This document shows, piece by piece, positions 14,201 to 21,885 of a DNA stretch of 41,258 nt. The stretch covers positions 1 through 41,258 of the forward strand of contig JAFGIV010000004.1 in the NCBI GenBank assembly GCA_016929435.1, in the 5' to 3' direction. The notes below the pieces were generated by a model. It ran no database searches and was not told where the DNA came from. It was given only the letters and a program-made list of their open reading frames with translations. Position 1 is the stretch's first letter. Each line of letters opens with the position of its first letter. The position numbers were made by a program, and so were the translations under genes. This stretch comes from Candidatus Uhrbacteria bacterium. Its GTDB lineage: Bacteria > Patescibacteriota > Patescibacteriia > SG8-24.

Positions 14201-15190
14201 ATGGACGTGTTCTATCCGATACGGCTTTTTGCCGATTGGGTGACGGTCGGTCTGCTGGGAATCACGGACCCGTACTGGGGTTCAGTTGTCAATTTTTTTA
14301 TCTATGACACCGTTAAGATCGGCCTGCTGCTCGTCCTCATCAATTATGTGATGGCCGTCGTTCGGTACTACCTGCCCACCGAGCGGGCCAGGGACATCAT
14401 CGGCGGTCGGAAATGGTATGGCTTTGAATACATCCTGGCCGCCCTGCTTGGAGTGATCACCCCATTCTGCTCCTGCTCGTCGATTCCGCTTTTTGTCGGA
14501 TTCGTCGGGGCAGGCATACCGCTCGGGGTCACCTTCACTTTCCTGGTGGCCTCGCCGCTCATTAACGAGGCCTCGCTGTTCATCTTTCCGGCGGTTTTCG
14601 GATTTAAGATGACAGCTGTGTATATCGCCTTGGGGGTGGCTGTCAGCGTCGCAGTCGGCCTGATCATCCAACGCCTCAAGCCGGAAGGAAACGTCAACCC
14701 GGCCTTCCTTAAATTCCAGACGGCCAAGGCTGACATCAAGAAGAACGGCGGAAAGCCGGTGCCGTTCGGGAAAAGGGCGGTCACTTGGTGGCGCGACGGC
14801 ATGACCGTTACGAAAGAGGTCTTCCCGTATGCCCTCCTTGGCGTCGGCCTCGGGGCGCTGATCCATGGGTTCGTGCCGCGCCAGTTCGTCGAATCGGTCC
14901 TGAACGGCGGGCGCTGGTGGGCCGTTCCGACGGCGGTCATCCTGGGCACGCCGCTTTACGCCAATTCGGTCAGCGTGGTTCCGGTCATGGAGGCGTTGGT
15001 CGGCAAGGGGGTGGATCTCGGCACGGCCCTGGCTTTCATGACAGCAACGGTCACCTTATCCGTGCCGGGCCTCCTGATACTTAAGAAAGCGATCAGCTGG
15101 AAACTGCTTCTGGCCTTCGTTGTCTCCACGGCCGTCGGTATCGTCGGCATGGGATATTTCTTTAACTACTTATGGCCGATTTTTGCCTGA
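14201..15190 (+). CDS. arsP: ArsP-like permease (DUF318/UPF0718)
   Basis: Integral membrane permease of the family that includes ArsP, an exporter of trivalent organoarsenicals. Eight or so hydrophobic segments are visible. The diagnostic loop is GVITPFCSCSSIPLFVGFVG (about residues 85-104), with its CSC motif, and the second half-repeat has VILGTPLYANSVSVVPVME. At 329 residues it is normal. It starts eight bases after arsE and shares TGATG with arsF, so the genes are co-transcribed. Some members of the family move other compounds, but the neighbours favour arsenic. Confidence 0.85.
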   Translation: MDVFYPIRLFADWVTVGLLGITDPYWGSVVNFFIYDTVKIGLLLVLINYVMAVVRYYLPTERARDIIGGRKWYGFEYILAALLGVITPFCSCSSIPLFVGFVGAGIPLGVTFTFLVASPLINEASLFIFPAVFGFKMTAVYIALGVAVSVAVGLIIQRLKPEGNVNPAFLKFQTAKADIKKNGGKPVPFGKRAVTWWRDGMTVTKEVFPYALLGVGLGALIHGFVPRQFVESVLNGGRWWAVPTAVILGTPLYANSVSVVPVMEALVGKGVDLGTALAFMTATVTLSVPGLLILKKAISWKLLLAFVVSTAVGIVGMGYFFNYLWPIFA

Positions 15191-15678
15191 TGACGCCTAT
15201 GAGAGGGATTGAAACAAGAAAACATTTGGTTGCCGTGGTGATCGGGCTGTCTTCCCTGATCATGGCCGGCGCCGGCTGTACTGCCACCACGGAAGGTGAC
15301 GCTTCAGTGACCGTCCCCGATGCGACCCCGCTCGCCTCGGTCCGGGCCGACCGGGTGGAGGTGGTCCACTTCCACGGCACTACCCAGTGCTACAGCTGCA
15401 GGAAGGTCGGTGAGCTTGCCTTTCGGACCGTCAAGGAGCGTTTCCCGGCGGAGTGGAAGGACGGAACCGTCCGGTTCGTTGAGGTGGACGGGGAATTGCC
15501 GGAGAACCGGGAAGTCGTGATGAGGTATCAGGCGACCGGATCCTCGCTTTTCCTGAACGCCATCGCTGGCGACAGGGAGCACATCTCGGAAGACGCTACG
15601 GTCTGGCGCCTGACCGGCAACGAGAGCAGGTTCCTCGATTATCTTGAAGGGCAGATACGGACCCTGTTGGGGAGGTAA
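15190..15678 (+). CDS. arsF: ArsF-family thioredoxin-like lipoprotein or secreted protein
   Basis: Matches my memory of the ArsF family, annotated as a subunit of a nitrophenyl-compound nitroreductase in arsEFG loci. From ATG 15190 there is a hydrophobic export signal (residues 11-29) ending MAGAGC, a possible but imperfect lipobox with C30. The mature part begins near VEVVHFHGTTQCYSCRKVGE, with a CxxC (C67, C70), and keeps a thioredoxin-like pattern to the end. The start codon overlaps the permease stop (TGATG), and arsG follows after one base. It probably acts outside the membrane with ArsG in redox handling of aromatic arsenicals or thiols. Confidence 0.75.
   Translation: MTPMRGIETRKHLVAVVIGLSSLIMAGAGCTATTEGDASVTVPDATPLASVRADRVEVVHFHGTTQCYSCRKVGELAFRTVKERFPAEWKDGTVRFVEVDGELPENREVVMRYQATGSSLFLNAIAGDREHISEDATVWRLTGNESRFLDYLEGQIRTLLGR
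15669..15676 (+). promoter_or_regulatory. Shine-Dalgarno fixing the arsG start
   Basis: GGGGAGGT ends shortly before ATG 15680 and overlaps the end of arsF. It excludes the ATG at 15644. Confidence 0.6.
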
Positions 15679-15679
15679 T

Positions 15680-16378
15680 ATGGAATGGATCAACGCACTG
15701 TTGGACGGCAGTGAAATCGCTGCCCTGACTGCCTTCCTGTTGGGCGTCATTGTGGCTGTCGCCCCATGCCCCTTGGCGGCCAATGTCGCCGCTGTCGGGT
15801 TCCTTAGCCGAAGCCGTTCCGGGCGCACGGTCTGGCGGGATGCTGCCCTATTCACTCTGGGGAGGGGCGTGAGCTATACCCTGGTCGCGGCTCTCATATA
15901 TTTTGGCCTCTCCAAGTTTGAGGTCGCCCAACTGTTTCAGGGTTGGGGCGACAAGGCTCTTGGACCGTTTCTCATTCTTTTGGGGCTGGTAGTGGCCGGG
16001 GCAATCAAGGTTGATTTTCCTTCCGGCGGGCGCCGCTGGGCGGCGTTTAAGGAAGGGTTGGCCAAGAGGGGAGGCTTGGGTGCTTTCCTGCTTGGGGCGA
16101 TTTTGGCCTTGGCCATCTGTCCCTATTCCGGGGCGATTTTCTTCGGGGCGCTGATGCCCTTGGTGCTGGCCTCGCCGGGCGGTTTGGCCCTGCCTCTCCT
16201 GTTCGGGGTCGGTACCTCCCTGCCGGTGGCGATATTCGCCGGGCTTATTGTTTTCGGTTCAGGACGGCTGGGGAGCACCTTGGGGGCCACCAAGAAAATG
16301 GACAGGGTCATGCGTATTTTTGCCGGTGGGGCAATGGTCGCGGCGGGGGTTTATTGTGTCGTAAATATTTTCCGGTAA
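15680..16378 (+). CDS. arsG: ArsG-family membrane protein (CcdA/DsbD-like)
   Basis: Six-helix membrane protein of the CcdA/DsbD transmembrane fold, ArsG subgroup. Two half-repeats each carry a Cys-Pro motif in the membrane: VAPCPLAANVAAVGFL (about residues 25-40) and ALAICPYSGAIFFGAL (about 143-158). These cysteines could carry electrons across the membrane, as in CcdA, or form a permeation path; the family is annotated as a permease for aromatic arsenicals. The start is ATG 15680, with GGGGAGGT close upstream, not the track's 15644. It is last in the cluster. Confidence 0.8.
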   Translation: MEWINALLDGSEIAALTAFLLGVIVAVAPCPLAANVAAVGFLSRSRSGRTVWRDAALFTLGRGVSYTLVAALIYFGLSKFEVAQLFQGWGDKALGPFLILLGLVVAGAIKVDFPSGGRRWAAFKEGLAKRGGLGAFLLGAILALAICPYSGAIFFGALMPLVLASPGGLALPLLFGVGTSLPVAIFAGLIVFGSGRLGSTLGATKKMDRVMRIFAGGAMVAAGVYCVVNIFR

Positions 16379-16411
16379 TTTCTCGAGGGGGTCCAAAGAA
16401 GACGCATTTTA

Positions 16412-16420
16412 TGGTAAGAT
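16412..16420 (+). promoter_or_regulatory. Extended -10 promoter of the MscS gene
   Basis: TGG-TAAGAT, identical to the Kef promoter element; predicted leader about 25 nt. Confidence 0.5.
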
Positions 16421-16451
16421 GGTTACCGTTAACGCTTAAGCTTCATGCGCC

Positions 16452-17528
16452 ATGACTGAGATTTGGGACGGCCTTTTGCGTGTCGTTGCGGTCGAGGGGC
16501 CTTTGCGCGGATGGTTGGCGGCCATTTTTGCGTTTTTTGCCGCATTGATCCTGTTGAAGCTGTCGAAAGGGCGGCTGTTGGCCATGGTCCGCCGTTTGGC
16601 GGACAGGACGGAAAACGACCTGGATGACGTGCTTACCGCCATTTTGGAGGGGATTCGCCAGCCTTTTTTCTACCTTTCAGCCCTCTACCTGGGCGGATTT
16701 TGGGCACCCCTGCCGGCGTGGGGCAGTCGGGCGCTGACGGTCGCCTTTATGGCGGTCGTTGCCTTTGAGGTCGTGATTGCCCTACACCGCCTGACCGATT
16801 ACGCCATCAGCAGGTACATGGACGGGCGGACCAAAACCGGGGAGATGAGCGGGCACCAGGCGGCGGTGATGAAGGCGGCAGGCGGCGGCATCAAGGGCAT
16901 CCTGTGGGTTCTGGCCGTCGTTCTCCTGCTGTCCAACATGGGGATCAACGTCAGTTCGCTTCTGGCCGGCGTGGGCATCGGCGGGATCGCCATCGCCTTG
17001 GCGGCCCAAAGCGTCCTTAGCGACGTTTTCAGCTCGTTCTCCATCTATGCCGACAAGCCGTTTGAGGTGGGGGATTTCATAGTCATCGGAAACGACGGGG
17101 GGACGGTGGAATACATCGGTCTGAAAAGCACCCGGATCATGACCCTGCAGGGTGAACAGATGGTTGTCCCCAACCGGGAGCTGACCCAGGTTCGGATACA
17201 GAATTTCCGCAAGATGAGGAGACGGCGGGTCGTGATGAATTTCGGCGTGGTTTACGGGTTGCCGGCGGACAAGCTCCAGGCAATTCCGGAAATGGTCAGG
17301 CAGGCCGTGGAAAAAAACAAGGAAGCCGAAATGGAGCGGTGTCACCTATCCGGATTCGGGAACAGCGGCCTTGAGTATGAGGTCGTGTTTTTCGTCAATT
17401 CGCCGGATTACATCGTCTACATGGACATCCGCCAGCGGATCAACCTGGACCTTTACGTGGCTTTCGAGGGGGAGGGGATAGGTTTCGCGTATCCGACCCA
17501 GACGATCCACCTGTCCCGGGCGGAATAG
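16452..17528 (+). CDS. MscS-family mechanosensitive channel
   Basis: Small-conductance mechanosensitive channel subunit that opens on membrane tension to release solutes in hypo-osmotic shock. Four hydrophobic segments precede the pore helix GVGIGGIAIALAAQSVLSDV (about residues 173-192), followed by the conserved FSIYADKPFEVGDFI and the beta domain (GTVEYIGLKSTRI, VVPNREL). The C-terminal alpha/beta domain runs to the end. At 358 residues it is a standard MscS with one or two extra N-terminal helices. Transcribed alone between its promoter and a GC-rich terminator. Confidence 0.92.
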   Translation: MTEIWDGLLRVVAVEGPLRGWLAAIFAFFAALILLKLSKGRLLAMVRRLADRTENDLDDVLTAILEGIRQPFFYLSALYLGGFWAPLPAWGSRALTVAFMAVVAFEVVIALHRLTDYAISRYMDGRTKTGEMSGHQAAVMKAAGGGIKGILWVLAVVLLLSNMGINVSSLLAGVGIGGIAIALAAQSVLSDVFSSFSIYADKPFEVGDFIVIGNDGGTVEYIGLKSTRIMTLQGEQMVVPNRELTQVRIQNFRKMRRRRVVMNFGVVYGLPADKLQAIPEMVRQAVEKNKEAEMERCHLSGFGNSGLEYEVVFFVNSPDYIVYMDIRQRINLDLYVAFEGEGIGFAYPTQTIHLSRAE

Positions 17529-17553
17529 CCTCGGTGTTTTCCGGCACGCAATA

Positions 17554-17578
17554 CCCCGGGCGCAACCCGGGGCATTTT
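17554..17578. terminator. Terminator between the convergent MscS and PAS genes
   Basis: CCCCGGG and CCCGGGG form a 7-bp stem around five bases, then CATTTTC. It may serve both converging transcripts, although the T run is short. Confidence 0.65.
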
Positions 17579-17581
17579 CGG

Positions 17582-18157
17582 CTACTTTTGGGATTTTTTT
17601 CTCCTGACGGCCTTTCCCGGGGATTTTTCCAGCATTTCCAGCCGCGCCTCCAGTTTCCTGGTCCTTTCGATGACGCGTTCCTCAAGCTCCTGTGAGTAGG
17701 CCGCCAGCCTTTCCTCAAGCAGCCTCTGTTTCGTAACGTCCTCCATGGCCAGGATGATCATTTTGGGGGATGCCCTGTTTTTTCGTATGGGTTCGAAGAC
17801 CTCACGGGCGTTCATGAGCATGATTTTTTTACCCACAGTCGGATATTCGTGCTCCACCTCGAAATCCTTGAAGAACGATTCCCGCGGCAATACCTCCTCA
17901 AGCAGCCTCTTCAGAGCCGGGATGTTCCATTGGCCCTTTCCCAATTTGTATACGAGCTGGCCCTCGGTATCCTTGGCCAGGGTCTGGAACGTCCTGTAAA
18001 AAGACTCGTTGGCCGACATGATGCGCAACTTTCCGTCAAGGATCAAAAACGGCTCCCGGGCAGTGTCAACGACGTGGCGGATGTAAGTCCAGCCGGTTGA
18101 CTAGACCAGGTCGGCGCTAACCGGCTTGCTGCCGGCGGTTTTTCCGGATTTTCTCAT
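17582..18157 (-). pseudogene. PAS-domain protein interrupted by an in-frame amber codon
   Basis: From ATG 18157 the frame reads MRKSGKTAGSKPVSADLV, then TAG (18101-18103), then continues STGWTYIRHVVDTAREPFLI into the 154-aa ORF of the track. The region after the stop is the expected start of a PAS domain (LDGKLRIMSANESFYRTFQ...LVYKLGKGQWNIP), of the type found in chemotaxis-methyltransferase-linked sensors. It is followed by a coiled coil (about the last 60 residues) and a basic tail; there is no kinase or other output domain. Either it is a recent nonsense pseudogene, or the stop is read through, or translation restarts at TTG 18046 or the ATG at RIMSANE. An extended -10 stands at the right distance before ATG 18157. 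It is divergent from a PAS histidine kinase. Confidence 0.75.
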
Positions 18158-18177
18158 CGTGTTGGGGGTTAGGGTTA

Positions 18178-18186
18178 ATCCTACCA
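18178..18186 (-). promoter_or_regulatory. Extended -10 promoter of the PAS gene
   Basis: On the minus strand TGG-TAGGAT, about 20 bases before ATG 18157. It supports the longer gene start, upstream of the amber codon. Confidence 0.45.
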
Positions 18187-18274
18187 CCAGTCTACAGCAA
18201 TTAGCCGGAATTGGGTAGTGAATAGACTTGAAATATTTGTTTTAAGCTTAAAATTTACAAGTGTGGCGTAAGGG

Positions 18275-18283
18275 TGCTATAAT
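18275..18283 (+). promoter_or_regulatory. Extended -10 promoter of the PAS histidine kinase
   Basis: TGC-TATAAT, a perfect extended -10. It lies inside the ORF as given by the track (start 18261), so translation must begin downstream, at 18297 or 18312. Confidence 0.7.
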
Positions 18284-18296
18284 ACCTTTAGTTTCA

Positions 18297-19886
18297 ATGA
18301 CGCTAACGAGCATGTCTGTGAACAGAAAATTCAAGTCAGAGAAACGGGGTGTCCTTGGCGGTCCGCATGAAAAAAAGGTGAATTTGGCCTCCTTCGAAAA
18401 TACGTGCAGGCACGTTTTCAGGGTTGTCAGGGACGGCATCCTGCTTGTTGACGCCAAAACCGGTTCCGTTGAGGAGAGTAACCCGAGCCTGTTGAGGATG
18501 TTGGGGCTTGCCAAAAAGGACCTGATGAAAATCAAAATCTGGAAGATCGGGTTTTTGGACGGTCCGCTGTCCAGCCAGGCGGCTTTCGGCAGGCTGAAGC
18601 GGGGATCCCAGTCCTGCTACGAGCACCTGCGGATCCTGTCCAAACGGGGACGCCGCCTGGACGTGGACCTGGAATGCGCCTTCTTCAGGGCCGGTGACGT
18701 CGATGTCGTCCAGTTCAACATCCGCGACGTCACCGAGCGCCTGCGCCTGGAAACCGCCCTGCGGGAACGGGAGGAGCGGTACGGAAAGATATTCAACAAC
18801 AGTTTTTTGGGGATCGCGATCATTTCCTTGGACCTGCGCATCTCCCAAATTAACCGTACCTTCAGCCGCATAACCGGTTACGGGGAGGATGACATGAAAC
18901 GGCTGACGCTTACGGATATCGCTCACCCGAGTCACCTGTCGGCCATTGGGAAAATCCTGCGGGCCGCAAAAAGCCGCGCCAACGGCGACTATCACCTGGA
19001 GAGTCGCTATGTCGGAAAACGGGGCAACGTCATCTGGACCAACACCCACGTCAGTGCCGTGTGCGGCACGGACGGGAAGCCGGCGTACCTGCAGGTGATC
19101 ATCGAGGACATCTCCGAGCGCAAGGAGATGGAGGCCAGGCTGACCGAGCGAAACCTCCGGAACATCGAAAGGGAAAAGACGATCCAGAAGCTGAAGGACG
19201 AGTTCATCTTCATTGCGGCGCACGAACTGCGCACTCCCGTCACGGCCATCGGCTGGGCCATGGACCTTTTGGACGATTGCCGGGCAAAACGCGGCATTCA
19301 GGAGCCGGACGTGATGGAGGCCATGGACATCCTTAGGGAGAACACCAAGAGGCTCAGCAATCTCGTCACCGAGCTGTTGGAGGTGTCGCGCATCGAATAC
19401 GGCACCTTCAGGGTCGTTCCGGTAAGGACCAGCATTGCCGCCGTCATTGATCGGGCCCTGGAATCCGTCGGGTCAATGGTCGGCGAAAAGTCGGTTACCG
19501 TCAGGGATACGGTGTTGCCGAAGGCCGTATCGGACGTTTTTGCCGATCCGATGCGGGTTTACGAGGTTTTGACCAACCTCCTGACGAACGCAATCAAATT
19601 CAACCACGTCGGCGGTAGCGTCACCGTTCGCGTCAGGGAGGGGAGGAACGAGCTGCACGTCAGCGTCGAAGACACCGGTTGCGGCATCGGCACCGAGGAA
19701 ATCCCGAAGCTCTTCCACAGGTTCTACCGCATCGAAAACGACGCCGTCAAGGACGTTCCCGGAACGGGGTTGGGCCTGTTCATCGCCAAGCAGGTCATCG
19801 AGCGGATGGGCGGCAGGATTTGGGCCGATAGCGAAGGCCGGGGGAAGGGATCGACATTCACCTTCAGTCTCCCCAAGGCCAAGTGA
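18297..19886 (+). CDS. Soluble sensor histidine kinase with two PAS domains
   Basis: Two-component sensor kinase without membrane segments, so it senses a cytoplasmic signal. The order is PAS 1 (about residues 35-140, VRDGILLVDAKTG), PAS 2 (about 160-280, NSFLGIAIISLDLRISQINR, ending VIIEDISERK), a short coiled coil, HisKA with the H-box FIAAHELRTPVTAIGW (about 303-318), and HATPase with the N-box LTNLLTNAIKF, DTGCGIG, FHRFYR and GTGLGLFIAK. All motifs for ATP binding and autophosphorylation are present. Starts at ATG 18297 or 18312, given the TATAAT at 18278. No response regulator is adjacent. The divergent neighbour is a lone PAS protein. Confidence 0.9.
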   Translation: MTLTSMSVNRKFKSEKRGVLGGPHEKKVNLASFENTCRHVFRVVRDGILLVDAKTGSVEESNPSLLRMLGLAKKDLMKIKIWKIGFLDGPLSSQAAFGRLKRGSQSCYEHLRILSKRGRRLDVDLECAFFRAGDVDVVQFNIRDVTERLRLETALREREERYGKIFNNSFLGIAIISLDLRISQINRTFSRITGYGEDDMKRLTLTDIAHPSHLSAIGKILRAAKSRANGDYHLESRYVGKRGNVIWTNTHVSAVCGTDGKPAYLQVIIEDISERKEMEARLTERNLRNIEREKTIQKLKDEFIFIAAHELRTPVTAIGWAMDLLDDCRAKRGIQEPDVMEAMDILRENTKRLSNLVTELLEVSRIEYGTFRVVPVRTSIAAVIDRALESVGSMVGEKSVTVRDTVLPKAVSDVFADPMRVYEVLTNLLTNAIKFNHVGGSVTVRVREGRNELHVSVEDTGCGIGTEEIPKLFHRFYRIENDAVKDVPGTGLGLFIAKQVIERMGGRIWADSEGRGKGSTFTFSLPKAK

Positions 19887-20004
19887 GGGGATTTTTCCCC
19901 TGTCGGAGAGGTCTTTCCCGGGAGGTATCGATGGGGATCACCTGCGGCACCAGAAAGGAGATCGGATCACTTCCGGAAACGATCCGCCGGTCTTGCGGTA
20001 ACGG

Positions 20005-21732
20005 TCAGCTCGACCTGGAATCGGCTATTTTTTTGGTAGGTGTCCTTTCTGACTTTTGGTAACTGGTGTGGAGCAGGCGGTGCCTTTCGGCGGCGTCAGA
20101 GAGACCGTTTTCGTACAGGGCCATGACCGCCGGGTTTCTGTGCGCCTGGCGGTTTTCCGACCCCCGGTCTATCTCGTAGAGCGAAGCCGCCCGCCTTTCG
20201 ATCGTCTCGGCATCGGACGGAACCGGCTGTCCGCCCCCGCCGACGCATCCCCCCGGACAGGCCATGACCTCCAGGGCATCGAACGCCTTTGGGTCGGCCT
20301 TGAGTTCCTCCAGCGCGTCTTTGGCGTTTCGGAGACCGCTCACCACGCGTATCCTGACCGTCCTGTCCCCAATCCTCATTTCCGTGTTCTTTACGCCTTC
20401 CTGGCCCCGCAGTTCCCTGACCGCATCCGGAGGCATCTCCGAACCGAGGGCCTTGAAATAGGCCGTCCTTAGCGCGGATTCGAACACCCCGCCGCTCGAT
20501 CCGTATATGACACCGGCCCCGGACGGGATTCCGAACGGGTCGTCCGGTTCCATGGGGTCGATTTTCGTCAGGTCCAGCTTTCTCTTCTTCATCAGCCGCG
20601 CCAGTTCACGGACCGTGATCACTCGATCGACCGGATACCAGCCGTCGATCGCCAGTTCCGGACGGGTTACCTCGTGCTTCTTGGCCGTGCACGGCATTAC
20701 CGAGACCATGTTTATCCGGTGGGGGTCGATTCCCCTGCTTTTTCCCCAGACGGACTTGATTACGCCACCGAGCATGATTTGGGGCGATCGGGCGGTGCAG
20801 AGGTTGGGGACGAATTCCGGGTAGTTGAATTCCACGAATTTTACCCAGGCCGGGCAGCACGACGTCATCCCCGGAAGCCTTTGTCCGGATGACAGGCGTC
20901 CCAGAAGCTCTTCGGCCTCCTCGATCGTGGTGATGTCGGCGGCGGCCGCCGTGTCGAAAACGTGGGAAAATCCGATGGCCTTCAGGGCGGCGGTGACCTG
21001 TCCGGTCATGACGGAACCGGGCGGAAGACCGAATTCCTCTCCGATGGCGCTTCGGACGGCCGGGGCGAACTGCACGACATTGACCTTCCCACTGTCGTCA
21101 AGGATCCCGTCGATGTCCTCGAATTCCCCGACCGATTCGATCGCCCCCACCGGACAGTGCATTATGCACTGTCCGCAGCCGGTGCAGTCCCTGGTCGGGT
21201 CATCGGTCGGCTTGACCCGTCCGTCCGCGCCGATCTCCAGGAAACCGGTTGGGCAGGCGGCCACGCAGTTTCCGCAGCCGATGCATTTCGTCTGGTCAAA
21301 GACGATCGGGCCGCAGCGGATCACCTCGGTTCCCGGTTCGGGCACTGTCGTCGGTTTCCCCTGGAGCTTGCCGGAAAGCCTCAGCAGTTCGCATTTCTGG
21401 AAAAATACGCAGTCCGGACACTCTAGGGCGTGCCGATCGAGTATTTTCTGGATGGCGATTCGGCGCCGGTTCGTCAGATCCTCCGACTCGGTCGTCACCG
21501 ACATCCCCTCGCTGACGGCGGTCAGGCAGGAACGTTGCGGCTCGTCTTGCCCCCCTATCTCCACTATGCACAGGCCGCACGTTCCGGAAGGCGGCAGGTC
21601 CGGGTGGTTGCACAGGGCCGGGATCTCAATGCCGTTTCGTTTGGCGGCCTGGAGCACGGTTTCCCCGGGGGAGGCGGACAGTTCCCTGCCGTTGATCGTG
21701 AATCTGATCGGTGCATCGGTATTTTGGGTCAT
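20005..21732 (-). CDS. hydA: [FeFe] hydrogenase, clostridial-type with four accessory clusters
   Basis: Makes or uses H2. Domains in order: a plant-type 2Fe-2S domain (C41, C52, C55, C69), the His-Cys3 4Fe-4S motif HALECPDCVFFQKC (H101, C105, C108, C114), a two-cluster ferredoxin domain (CIGCGNCVAAC, CTGCGQCIMHC) and the H-cluster domain. All three H-cluster signatures are intact: TSCCPAW (C292, proton-relay Cys; C293, ligand), MPCTAKKHE (C348) and MACPGGCVGGGGQP (C492, C496). At 575 residues with a C-terminal small-subunit-like tail it matches the monomeric M3 type, group A. It is probably cytoplasmic and ferredoxin- or NADH-linked. No HydE, HydF or HydG maturase is in the window. The gene is single, divergent from malic enzyme. 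Confidence 0.95.
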   Translation of the reverse strand: MTQNTDAPIRFTINGRELSASPGETVLQAAKRNGIEIPALCNHPDLPPSGTCGLCIVEIGGQDEPQRSCLTAVSEGMSVTTESEDLTNRRRIAIQKILDRHALECPDCVFFQKCELLRLSGKLQGKPTTVPEPGTEVIRCGPIVFDQTKCIGCGNCVAACPTGFLEIGADGRVKPTDDPTRDCTGCGQCIMHCPVGAIESVGEFEDIDGILDDSGKVNVVQFAPAVRSAIGEEFGLPPGSVMTGQVTAALKAIGFSHVFDTAAAADITTIEEAEELLGRLSSGQRLPGMTSCCPAWVKFVEFNYPEFVPNLCTARSPQIMLGGVIKSVWGKSRGIDPHRINMVSVMPCTAKKHEVTRPELAIDGWYPVDRVITVRELARLMKKRKLDLTKIDPMEPDDPFGIPSGAGVIYGSSGGVFESALRTAYFKALGSEMPPDAVRELRGQEGVKNTEMRIGDRTVRIRVVSGLRNAKDALEELKADPKAFDALEVMACPGGCVGGGGQPVPSDAETIERRAASLYEIDRGSENRQAHRNPAVMALYENGLSDAAERHRLLHTSYQKSERTPTKKIADSRSS

Positions 21733-21775
21733 AGGTCTTTTTGGCCCCGTCGTTGCCTTTATGAGTCATGGGTCA

Positions 21776-21784
21776 ATGGTATCA
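21776..21784 (-). promoter_or_regulatory. Possible extended -10 of the hydrogenase gene
   Basis: On the minus strand TGA-TACCAT, about 45 bases before the ATG. It fits the local promoter style but matches the -10 consensus at only four of six positions. Confidence 0.35.
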
Positions 21785-21845
21785 TTTTTTGCGTTTTTCA
21801 GGTATGCGCTTTCGGGCCTTTTTCCACAACCCGCCCGTTTTGGGG

Positions 21846-21851
21846 TATAAT
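21846..21851 (+). promoter_or_regulatory. -10 box of the malic enzyme promoter
   Basis: A perfect TATAAT, preceded at 17 bp by TCCACA (21823-21828), a partial -35. The leader is about 28 nt. Confidence 0.6.
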
Positions 21852-21885
21852 TTCCTCACGCTAAACGTTAACCGTCCCAACCGAC

